Source: a virus
DNA length: 60,345 nucleotides
Direction: 5' to 3' (one strand)
IMG/VR virus record: IMGVR_UViG_3300030339_000043
Coordinates: 1-60,345 of that record
Shown here: piece by piece, positions 53,501 to 60,345 of the stretch
How the letters are laid out: each line of letters starts with the position of its first letter
Numbering within the stretch: position 1 is the first letter of the stretch
Notes under the pieces: generated by a model
Database searches by the model: none
What the model was told of the DNA's origin: nothing
The model's input: the letters and a program-made list of their open reading frames with translations, nothing else
Translations under genes and position numbers: made by a program

Positions 53501-54521
53501 GCTTAGTATTTTTTACTGCATCATTCTTCATAATGCTATTTAACTCCTCTATAATCGTCCAAAATACAGTCCTGCTCACCTTTTTACATAGGTCAGAAAT
53601 ATCTTTTGAATATTTTCTTCTAATAAAAACGCATTGCACACCATATTTTTTCTTATATTTATGTGCAGCTTTTACACCTGGTAAATCATTATCCATAAAT
53701 ACTTTTACATTTTTAAATCTAATTCTCAGTTTTTCCATCTGAGTATCAGTTATAAAAGTGTTTTCACTATTAGGGGCTATTGCTGGAATACCTGATTCAT
53801 GTAAAACCATAACATCCTTAAGAGCTTTAGTTAATATAATATATTCTCCTGACTTTGATAATTGTTTTGCCCCTTGGATCATTATACTATCCCAATTACT
53901 AAGAAATCTATAATTTCTTTTCATTGGCATATAAATTCTCCATAGTTCATCTCCATCAGAATTCTCTCCTCCATAATATCCAAAAAATGGAGATTTTTCA
54001 GAGGAACTGTTAAAATAATTTCCATTTAAGAAAACTGATTTAATAGAAAATACATTATATTTCTTTAAAGTTGTTTTAGATATTCCAAAGTTCTCCCACC
54101 ATTCTAATTCCTTAGGACTAAATTCCTTTGATTCAACCTGAATTCTAGCTTTATTAGTCTCTTTTAAAACTATACCAGTAAAAGGAATTCTTGGTGGATT
54201 AATTTTTAATTTACTTATAGATTTAAATCCAAAATCATTTGCTATTACCTGCAATGCATTATAGTAATTACAACTAAATATATACATTACACATCCAATA
54301 AAATTAAATGATGGACCAGCAAAATCTTTAAACAATAAATCTCCTTTAGAATTTTTATAAAATGAACAAGTTGGATTTGTATCATTCCTAATTATAGAAG
54401 GACTACAAAATAACCCTTTCTTAACAGGCACACCAAGATAATATTCAAAATAATCTTCTTGAGTATGCCTGCTAAGTAAAAGTTCTTTAGTAATTCTTGG
54501 AGTAATATCTAATTCATACAT
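53484..54521 (-). CDS. DnaG-type DNA primase with TOPRIM domain
   Basis: A 345-aa primase. The N-terminal ~100 residues (GLFCSPSIIRNDTNPTCSFY, DFAG) resemble the zinc-binding/CHC2-derived region with reduced Cys. The TOPRIM domain follows: EYIILTKALKDVMVLHESG, then AIAPNSENT and VKVFMDNDLPGVKAA with the DxD metal site. The TKALKDV variant of the first TOPRIM motif, which lacks the usual Glu, is what I remember for crAss-like primases. It makes RNA primers for DnaB-driven replication. It lies in the same unit as dnaB. Confidence 0.87.
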   Translation of the reverse strand: MYELDITPRITKELLLSRHTQEDYFEYYLGVPVKKGLFCSPSIIRNDTNPTCSFYKNSKGDLLFKDFAGPSFNFIGCVMYIFSCNYYNALQVIANDFGFKSISKLKINPPRIPFTGIVLKETNKARIQVESKEFSPKELEWWENFGISKTTLKKYNVFSIKSVFLNGNYFNSSSEKSPFFGYYGGENSDGDELWRIYMPMKRNYRFLSNWDSIMIQGAKQLSKSGEYIILTKALKDVMVLHESGIPAIAPNSENTFITDTQMEKLRIRFKNVKVFMDNDLPGVKAAHKYKKKYGVQCVFIRRKYSKDISDLCKKVSRTVFWTIIEELNSIMKNDAVKNTKHFKVF

Positions 54522-54550
54522 AAATAAATTGTTTTACTCCAAAATATTTT

Positions 54551-55273
54551 TTACAATCCTGTTACTTCAAAATTCATATCTAAAGCTTCACCATTAGGAG
54601 TATCAATAGTAAAATCAGATGTAGAATTTCCTGCAAAATTATTAGTTTTGGTTACAATAGCATTTGCTTCATTTTTAATTCTATCAACTTCATAAGCACT
54701 AAATGCTACTTTATCACCAATAAAATTATTTCTGACATAAGCTTTACCTTCTTTAGTTAATCCTGCAAAGAATCCAGGAAAAACTGCTTCTCCATTTTTA
54801 TTTTTCAATAATTTAATGGTAGTTTTAGTTCCTTTTCCAGGAGTTAAAATAGAAATAACCAATGTTCTTAATACATCCCAAGAAGGTGCAGAAAGATTCT
54901 TTTCTTCTCTATCAATTTGTCCTGCAACTGTAGGATTAACAACGTCAATAACATGCTTAAATAAAAGCATCATAGATTCTACATTTGAAGGTTGAGGAAT
55001 CTTTTGTTTATTACCATTCTTATCTGTTATCTCATTTTCTTTTCTTGCAAAATCTTCAGCTTTTGGTTCAAAAACTGTGTGTTCAAAAGCTCCATCATCA
55101 TTAGAGAATCTAAGCTTTAAAACTTTATATGTAATTGTGGGATCTTTAACCCCAACGATATCATCTGAAACACATTCGTCAAATTTAACAACGTGTAAAC
55201 TATTTCCAACTAATTTTGGTTTAGCTGTGCTCTGTGATGCGCCAGCTGTTGCTCCGAATGAAAAACCACTCAT
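54551..55273 (-). CDS. Conserved replication-arm protein, 240 aa; possible ssDNA-binding protein
   Basis: Starts MSGFSFGATAGASQST, a Ser/Gly/Ala-rich flexible N-terminus, followed by a strand-rich core (LHVVKFDECV, ITYKVLKLRFS, TTIKLLKNKNG). I recall similar proteins beside primases in crAss-like genomes. Size, flexible end and location between primase and Sak4/DnaB suggest an ssDNA-binding or recombination accessory protein, but no OB-fold signature is demonstrable by eye, and the C-terminus is not an acidic SSB tail. Function is inference. Confidence 0.72.
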   Translation of the reverse strand: MSGFSFGATAGASQSTAKPKLVGNSLHVVKFDECVSDDIVGVKDPTITYKVLKLRFSNDDGAFEHTVFEPKAEDFARKENEITDKNGNKQKIPQPSNVESMMLLFKHVIDVVNPTVAGQIDREEKNLSAPSWDVLRTLVISILTPGKGTKTTIKLLKNKNGEAVFPGFFAGLTKEGKAYVRNNFIGDKVAFSAYEVDRIKNEANAIVTKTNNFAGNSTSDFTIDTPNGEALDMNFEVTGL

Positions 55274-55284
55274 ATTATTATATA

Positions 55285-55845
55285 TTAAAGATTAAATGCA
55301 AATTCATCTATTTGTACTGTTTCATCTGCATCTATAATAACTATAGGTTCTTCTTTTTCAACAATCTCAATTTTTTCTTGTAGAGTTTTCTCTACACCAT
55401 TTTTAGAAATTAACTTCCAAATTCCTTCTTTAAAAGGTTCTAGGGTAAATTCAGTTCCAAACTCAGCCAGCACAGCATTTTGTTTTCCTTTATACCCAAT
55501 TGAATTTGTTTTAGTAAGCTTATTTCCAGATCCCGGTTGGTCGAAAGAAGTATCTTTACCAATTGTGGGAATCAATATCTTATTCTTTTTTGGACCTTCT
55601 GGTTCAAATATAATAACAATCCTATCCTCGTAAACCAGTTCCATTTCAGCAACTGCTTTATTATTAAAGCATAGTTTATTTTCTTCTAAAGTAATTATAC
55701 TTTCCGAAGCCATTTCTTCGACTACATGAGATTTCTTTGTTGTAGCTCTTGTTTTCTTAACCATTCCATCAACAGAACATTTTACATCAGTAACAACTGA
55801 TGTTTCTGTTTCAAAGTTAAAAGTTACTGTAACACCTTTAATCAT
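55285..55845 (-). CDS. Unknown protein, 186 aa
   Basis: Strand-rich and charged, without a recognised motif. N-terminal part starts MIKGVTVTFNFETE; C-terminal part is Glu/Val/Ile-rich (EKEEPIVIIDADETVQ). It lies 2 nt after exon 2 of the Sak4-like gene in the recombination/replication cluster. Confidence 0.65.
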   Translation of the reverse strand: MIKGVTVTFNFETETSVVTDVKCSVDGMVKKTRATTKKSHVVEEMASESIITLEENKLCFNNKAVAEMELVYEDRIVIIFEPEGPKKNKILIPTIGKDTSFDQPGSGNKLTKTNSIGYKGKQNAVLAEFGTEFTLEPFKEGIWKLISKNGVEKTLQEKIEIVEKEEPIVIIDADETVQIDEFAFNL

Positions 55846-55847
55846 TT

Positions 55848-56218
55848 CTATTCTCCACTATTATATTGATCAATCTGATCAAAAACATATTGTAAATCAT
55901 TATCTATGTATAATTCAGAAAAACATCCCATTGGTGTTTTTGCAGTATTTGTACCATCTGAATTAGTGATAAATTTATATTCCAATATACCTTCATCTGT
56001 CATTCTTTTACAGGTAAATAATACATAGGTAAATAATCCCTCTACTGTAATCATATTATCAATCATCTTACCAAGAGTTTTAATCTTATAAGAAGGATTT
56101 AAAACATCACCTATATTTTCAGAATGTGCTAAAATGAAAACCTTAAGATCTTCACGAGCATTCATTGCTTCTTTAAGTATAGAATAAAAATGTTGAGCCA
56201 TTTGAGTAAATTTTTCAT
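55848..56218 (-). CDS. Sak4-like ATPase, exon 2
   Basis: C-terminal half of the intron-split ATPase. The frame runs without a stop from the predicted 3' splice site after G56219 (exon starts ATGAAAAATTTACTC): joined to the single T of exon 1 it gives Tyr-Glu-Lys-Phe-Thr-Gln-Met-Ala. Contains VFILAHSENI (sensor-like strand after Walker B) and FTCKRMTDEG. An ATG at 56201 would allow a separate 117-aa protein, but that lacks the P-loop. Ends in TAG. Confidence 0.8.
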
Positions 56219-56281
56219 CAATTTTGTTATTATGTACATAATGTACAATTCTTTATATTTCTATAAAGTTCAGACTATATC

Positions 56282-56863
56282 TTAATTCTTACTTCTTTTT
56301 ATTCCTTTTGGAATAGTTAAAGCTTCAAGAGGAGCCCATTTATGTTTAGATACCCTATTGTTAACTAACTCAAACTCCATATTATAAAATTCACACCATT
56401 GTTTAAGAGTTTTAGACTCTTCTCCAATAGTTATTAATTTCTTAAATGGATCTTTTTGTATAGCTTGTTCAAAAGATAAACCACTTCTGTAAATTCTCTG
56501 ATATAAGGTCGTGTACTTAATATCAAATTCTTTAGCCCAATCTTTTAATACCATAGTTTTCCCATTATAGGTAACTATATCATTAAAATCTTCTCTATTT
56601 TTACTTTGTGTAGTTCTATTTGCCCAAATGCAATTCTCTTTAGAATAATCCTTGAGATTATCAAGTCTTTCTAAAGTAAATCCTTCTGGACAATTACCTA
56701 AATCTAAATAAAAAGTCTCAAAAGAATTCATCCATTCAGGACAAACCTGAATATTATTCTCTTTATACTTTCCTTTTGTTGCCGACGGTGAATAACACCT
56801 GGATTTCATAGATTTCCATTGTGTATATTCTGGCATTTTACTTTTTCCTTTAATTTTTTCCAT
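56282..56863 (-). CDS. HNH-family homing endonuclease inside the group I intron
   Basis: A 193-aa protein: YTQWKSMKSRCYSPSATKGK, then CPEWMNSFETFYLDLG, FTLERLDNLKDYSKENCIWA and KNRE. This is the degenerate HNH-type nuclease of phage homing endonucleases (the LERLDN...NCxWA core). Two helix-turn-helix-like repeats follow (LKDWAKEFDIKYTTLYQRI and LKQWCEFYNMEFELVNNRV), for DNA recognition. It would cut intronless alleles and move the intron. Its six Trp are all TGG, unlike the other two endonucleases. Its TAA is immediately followed by the intron S-box. A TATCTTTG element lies just upstream. Confidence 0.87.
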   Translation of the reverse strand: MEKIKGKSKMPEYTQWKSMKSRCYSPSATKGKYKENNIQVCPEWMNSFETFYLDLGNCPEGFTLERLDNLKDYSKENCIWANRTTQSKNREDFNDIVTYNGKTMVLKDWAKEFDIKYTTLYQRIYRSGLSFEQAIQKDPFKKLITIGEESKTLKQWCEFYNMEFELVNNRVSKHKWAPLEALTIPKGIKRSKN

Positions 56864-56889
56864 ATGCTATTTTAATAAATTATAATTTA

Positions 56890-56897
56890 CAAAGATA
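56890..56897 (-). promoter_or_regulatory. Candidate Bacteroidetes -7 element before the intron endonuclease
   Basis: Minus-strand TATCTTTG, 26 nt before the HNH ATG, with TTG about 23 nt further upstream (the usual spacing to -33 is 19-21). If active, the endonuclease is transcribed inside the intron, independently of the host gene. Confidence 0.45.
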
Positions 56898-57154
56898 GCG
56901 AATAATTTTTATAAAAATCCCAACCGTTTCCAAAAAGATTATAAATAATCTTAATGTACTCTCCTTCACGGAGATAGTCGTTGAACCTTTTTCCAAATTT
57001 AATTTGGAAACTTGGATGCGAATTGACCAATTCTTTTTGATTTTACCATACCTTTCATCATTACTGAAAGCCACAATATGTATTACTACTATTGTTTGGT
57101 TAAAAAGACTCTAAGGTTATCCCCGCAGTTAGATTGGTTTGGGCATGTTTATTC

Positions 57155-57482
57155 ACCCCTTCTCAGTAGCTCTATCCATTGCTTCAAATGCCATTAAATA
57201 TTGACTATCATCAATAATAATTTGTTTAATTTGAGGCATCTTTGCACTGACCAACTTTATTACTTGGATAATTTTATCAACATTGCTAGTATTATATAAA
57301 TTTCCAACAAATTCTTTAGATCCAGGATCTTGAACCAATGCTTTGAAATTCTTTTTAAAACCTTTAATAGGAAGATTCTTTCCTGCAACATTAATAATAA
57401 ATGTTCTTGTGGGGTCTAAATTTCTTAAACTAGTTGATTTACCAGATCCAGCTTCACCAACTATTGCGCCTAATTCCGCCAT
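57155..57482 (-). CDS. Sak4-like RecA-fold ATPase (single-strand annealing/recombination), exon 1
   Basis: N-terminal half of a 232-aa P-loop ATPase split by a group I intron. Walker A GEAGSGKST (K15) and Walker B QIIIDDSQY (~89-97), the AAA_24/Sak4 pattern found in crAss-like phages, where it is thought to support recombination with an SSB. The intron sits a few residues after Walker B, a conserved place typical for homing introns. The joined coding sequence is 57482..57155 plus 56218..55848 (699 nt). Without splicing the frame meets TGA at 57153-57155, or TAA soon after if TGA is Trp. It starts 3 nt after dnaB ends. Confidence 0.85.
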
Positions 57483-57485
57483 ATT

Positions 57486-58565
57486 TTATAACTTAAATAT
57501 ATTGTTTTCTTCTTTATCATCTTCTCTTATTATTTCTTTTGATTTAACTATATCTGTTGTCATTAAATTTAGATATGGTTCATAATCTGCAATTTCAGAG
57601 GGTTTTGGAAGCTCAATAAACATACCAATCTCTCCATGAAATACACTGCCGATATTTAAATCTGATCTACCAAATCTATTCTTATTAATTTGAATAATTC
57701 TTCCTTTGTGTTTTAACACATTTTTTATAGGAAAACCTTCACATGAAGATACTTTTTCTCTGTAAGGGTAATAAAGCATAATAATTACTTCTGCGGATTG
57801 TGCTGGTCCCGAAGAATCAGCTAAATCATCTAATTGAAGTAGTTCATATCCTCCCTGACGTCTTTCTACACTTTTAGAATTTCTATTAATCTGCTGTATT
57901 AAAACACCAGTCATATTACACTTATTTCTAAAATATACAAAATAATCACATACTAAATCTATTTTAGTTTTTACTGCATCATTGCCAGAAATTAGTCTTA
58001 TATGATCTATTAAAGCTATTTTATAGGAAGTTGGATCATGTTCAATATAATTTTCTTTATGGTCTCCAACTTGTTCAAATGTGCCAAAATTACTTAGCCA
58101 TCCTTTACAAGTAGCATATATAGCTGGTGGAGATAAAGGCTTATCATATATGGTAAAACATTTTTGAAGTTCCAACAACCAATCTTTAGATTTTTCTATA
58201 TAAATGAAATTTTCATCAGATATTGGAAAAGTCAAAGAGAGAATCTCTTCATAGGTGATAACTTTATTAAATGTATCATAAATATATCTAGATAAAAGTT
58301 TTGCATATAATACATCACCAGCCATTTCAAAAGAATAATAAAGGATATTTATAGCATGGTTTTCTTTATTTTTAAATAAATTATAAACAAATACATCCAG
58401 AGCAAAGGAAGTCTTACCTCCACCTTGATCGGCTGCAATTACATATAAGTATTTACGTTGTATTCCATATATAATAGAATCTAATTTAGGTAAACCAGTA
58501 CTAATACCAATATTATTTCCTCGCCTACCTTTTTGAATATTTTCAAATAATTGTGTTACCGACAT
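57486..58565 (-). CDS. dnaB: Replicative DNA helicase, DnaB-like
   Basis: A 359-aa hexameric helicase consisting mainly of the RecA-like C-terminal domain: STGLPKLDSII, Walker A AADQGGGKTS (K51), SFEM, Walker B IALIDHIRLI, LIQQINR (motif H4-like) and KNRFG near the C-terminal end. The N-terminal primase-binding domain of bacterial DnaB is missing, as in several phage enzymes. It unwinds DNA at the fork with the primase encoded 4 kb downstream. The ATG overlaps the TAA of the endonuclease gene in front (TAATG). Confidence 0.9.
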   Translation of the reverse strand: MSVTQLFENIQKGRRGNNIGISTGLPKLDSIIYGIQRKYLYVIAADQGGGKTSFALDVFVYNLFKNKENHAINILYYSFEMAGDVLYAKLLSRYIYDTFNKVITYEEILSLTFPISDENFIYIEKSKDWLLELQKCFTIYDKPLSPPAIYATCKGWLSNFGTFEQVGDHKENYIEHDPTSYKIALIDHIRLISGNDAVKTKIDLVCDYFVYFRNKCNMTGVLIQQINRNSKSVERRQGGYELLQLDDLADSSGPAQSAEVIIMLYYPYREKVSSCEGFPIKNVLKHKGRIIQINKNRFGRSDLNIGSVFHGEIGMFIELPKPSEIADYEPYLNLMTTDIVKSKEIIREDDKEENNIFKL

Positions 58566-59707
58566 TAATTTATAAATATTTTATTTAATTCTTTAATTAT
58601 TTCTTCATTATTTTGTTTATAATTGAATCTAACTAAAGTTATTTTATCTTTATGCAATTCACAAAATTCATTTAAAATTTTATCCCTTCTCTGTTCTTTT
58701 TCAAAATCAATAATTCCTCCTTTATGAAAAATAGGGACATATTGAAAATGCTGAATCCCATCAAACTCTATAAAATACTGTTTATTATTAAATTTAACAA
58801 AGAAATCAATCTTCATCAAATTAGTATTTCTAGCAATTTCAGTTGTAATTAATTCAAATTGAGTTCTAAAAGGAATATTATTTTCTTTCAATCAGTTGTG
58901 AATCAATAGTTCTCCTTTAGAAGATCTACAAATAGGGCAACCTTGTCCCTGTAGGTGATTCGTGATTGATTGTAAAAATACACCATGATTTTTACAGATA
59001 ATTTCAATCTTAGATCTACTATTTTTATATTCTTGATTAGGATAACTATATAAACCTTTATGAATTTCCTTACACTGTTCTTTAACAAACTCCCAAGAGA
59101 AAGCCCTATCTTCAGATAAAATTTCTCAGCTACATAAAGGACAACCATGTCCTGCTAAATGACTACTGGCTTCTTGTATAAACTCTCCATGAATAGGGCA
59201 GACAATTTTAATTTTATCTTTTCTAGTCTTATAGTTTACTAAAGTGTAATCATACTTATAATTATGAATTATGTGGCAATCATCAATAAAAGAATCTTTT
59301 GATTTAATTCTTGCTAGATCACATTTTAATCTACCACATACAGGACAACCTTTTCCCTTTAAATGATTATTAGTAGTTTGTCAGAAATCTCCATGTTCTA
59401 AACAAATTATACATACTTTTTCCTTACTTCCTAAATAAATCACTTTTGAGTAGTCATATTTGTTTTTATGTATAATGTTACTTTTTTCTATGAAAGATTC
59501 TTTTGATGTGCATCGATTTCCTCAACATTTAGGACATCCTGAACCTCCTAAATGTATTACAGGATTTTGTAAAAATTCTCCATGTTTCTGACAAATTATA
59601 TTAACTGCAGTTTTAGTATTTTGATATACAACTTTTGAATAATCATAAGTACTACTATGTATTTTAATTGCTTTATCTATAAATTCTTCTGTTGTTAATT
59701 TTTTCAT
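58565..59707 (-). CDS. Repeat-containing homing-type endonuclease with Vsr-like nuclease domain (4 TGA=Trp)
   Basis: A 380-aa protein if TGA is Trp. Four tandem ~65-residue zinc modules (DUF723-like), each with an IHxxxYDYS/SY strand, a CxxHGxF motif and HLxGxGCPxC, span residues 1-265. In the second module HGDFW the Trp is a TGA; this position is Trp in the family. The C-terminal ~110 residues (MKIDFFVKFNNKQYFIEFDGIQHF ... FEKEQRRDKILNEFC) form a Vsr/PD-(D/E)XK-like nuclease. TGA codons are residues 62, 109, 194 and 272; the standard code would leave a 61-aa stub. It is a free-standing element between the gene at 59710 and dnaB. No frameshift; the ORF is intact. Confidence 0.85.
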
Positions 59708-59709
59708 AT

Positions 59710-60324
59710 TTATAATAACTCCATGTTGTTATAGCCATTAATATTGTCAGAATTTTTTATGTGTTCTAATTCTATCCATTTCTGAGAGGCAATAAATTCT
59801 AAAATAGTATAATGGATTAAATTATTTTCCCTTCCAAAGGTAACTGCAGCCATTATACGTTCATGAGTTACGCCACAATTTTTAATTTGTGCAGAATAAT
59901 GAATACAAAACTGTTCTAATGATTGAAAATTTCCTTTTGTAAAATTTCTTAAACTACACATTTTCCCATTAATTGATACAAACATGGGATAATTATCGAA
60001 AAATTCTTTACCTAATTCATTGGATTCCCTAATGTATGTTTTAAGAGTTACCTTATTAAAAGGAATATTCTTAAAATTTAAAGCTTCACCTTCTTTAGGA
60101 ATGTTAAAGGTGGAGTTTATGACTTTTTTTACTTTTAATGATTCTAAAACTTGTCTTAAGATTTTCTTACCATCAGAGATATTTGATATATAATTAATTA
60201 AATATCGTTGATCTCCATCAGCCGCCAAAAATAGCAACCTTAGAATAAAAAGTTCAGTAGGAGTCATACCACTGTTAATGTAAACATTAATCTCTTCATT
60301 TAGAGATAGTTCAAAATGTTGCAT
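59710..60324 (-). CDS. Conserved crAss-like replication-arm protein, 204 aa
   Basis: Starts MQHFELSLNEEINVYINSGMTPTELFILRLLFLAADGDQ, where the TPTELFxLRLLFLA string is one I associate with a protein near dnaB in crAss-like genomes. The N-terminal ~90 residues look like a winged-helix region (LRQVLESLKVKKVINST). A helicase-loader or replication-initiation role is conceivable from context but unproven. Its ATG directly abuts the TAA of the upstream gene. Confidence 0.72.
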   Translation of the reverse strand: MQHFELSLNEEINVYINSGMTPTELFILRLLFLAADGDQRYLINYISNISDGKKILRQVLESLKVKKVINSTFNIPKEGEALNFKNIPFNKVTLKTYIRESNELGKEFFDNYPMFVSINGKMCSLRNFTKGNFQSLEQFCIHYSAQIKNCGVTHERIMAAVTFGRENNLIHYTILEFIASQKWIELEHIKNSDNINGYNNMELL

Positions 60325-60345
60325 TTATGCTGTATTTTGAACCAC
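60325..60345 (-). CDS. 3' end of an upstream gene, truncated by the window edge
   Basis: The last 21 bases read Val-Val-Gln-Asn-Thr-Ala-TAA on the minus strand, in direct contact with the ATG of the gene at 60324. The tight packing of this arm makes a gene end likely, but six codons are not enough to identify it. Confidence 0.35.
   Translation of the reverse strand: MVQNTA

Larger units (their letters stand above)
56219..57154 (-). ncRNA. Group I intron (936 nt) in the Sak4-like ATPase gene
   Basis: Reading the minus strand, the intron begins after a T (57155) and ends in G (56219), as group I introns do. The R-box GGTTCAACGACTAT has its P7 strand GACTAT at 56974-56979; the S-box AAGATATAGTC has the partner ATAGTC at 56273-56278, an exact complement. 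After R comes CTCCGTGAAGGAG, a P7.1-like hairpin as in group IA introns, and near the 5' end TGCGGGGATAACC fits the P/Q region. The HNH gene lies between the two P7 strands. Removing 57154-56219 restores a continuous 232-aa reading frame. The 5' half (56864-57154) holds no gene. Confidence 0.87.

Noticed and set aside
55848-56201. The ATPase C-terminal half as an independent gene starting at 56201
   Set aside because: It lacks a P-loop, the frame is open further upstream to the predicted splice site, and joining it to the Walker A/B half restores a normal ATPase.
56880-57074. A 64-aa frame inside the intron
   Set aside because: It covers the conserved R-box and P7 region of the group I intron core and resembles no protein, so it is structural RNA read as codons.
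1-60345. tRNA genes, including a UGA-reading tRNA-Trp, and CRISPR arrays
   Set aside because: I found no cloverleaf-like segment or T-loop consensus in the few gaps and no regularly spaced direct repeats. A tRNA scan would settle it; the suppressor tRNA is expected outside this window.

Overview
The window is a 60 kb, very AT-rich piece of a tailed phage genome that belongs with the crAss-like phages of Bacteroidetes. The assignment rests on gene order and motifs: small Gly/Gln- and Lys-rich virion-associated proteins, then a block of giant genes including a virion RNA polymerase with a DFDID catalytic loop, facing an oppositely oriented replication and nucleotide-metabolism arm (primase, DnaB, Sak4-like ATPase, SF1 helicase, ligase, NrdJ, ThyX, dUTPase). 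Both edges cut through genes.

Layout. Positions 1-33011 (+) are the late or virion arm: four short genes, a terminator near 1570, then six large genes plus one small one. The large genes look broken into many short frames under the standard code. Every break is a TGA in the same frame, and the TGAs fall where Trp is conserved, so TGA is read as Trp here (about 75 in-frame TGAs, none used as a stop). A perfect 14-bp hairpin at 33017-33048 separates the converging arms. Positions 33058-60345 (-) are the early/middle arm, packed with overlapping genes and split by terminator hairpins at 49314-49342 and 33838-33878.

The two arms use TGA differently. Replication genes contain no internal TGA, and several (38004, 41730, 47579, 47929, 51424, 52662) end in TGA, often in ATGA or TGATG overlaps with the next start. 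The exceptions on the minus strand are two homing-endonuclease genes (35639-36370 and 58565-59707) with four TGA-Trp codons each. This fits a phage whose early genes are translated in the standard code and whose late genes need a UGA-reading tRNA-Trp. No tRNA gene is visible in the window.

The giant genes (1611-33011) appear to form a virion-carried ejection and early-transcription apparatus: a 2,899-aa protein with a complete set of SF1 helicase motifs, a 2,952-aa RNA polymerase, a 1,176-aa protein with an HExxH zincin motif and a 1,533-aa protein with a PD-(D/E)XK nuclease motif. The minus arm supplies replication (primase, DnaB, Dda-like helicase, AAA+ ATPase, Sak4-like ATPase, RecB/Cas4-like nuclease, ligase), nucleotide supply (class II RNR, ThyX, dUTPase, a DUF5664-like diphosphohydrolase, a HAD phosphatase), lysis (M15 peptidase, lysozyme-like protein) and many small acidic proteins of unknown role. 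The Sak4-like gene is interrupted by a 936-nt group I intron carrying an HNH endonuclease, and its splice sites can be placed from the sequence.
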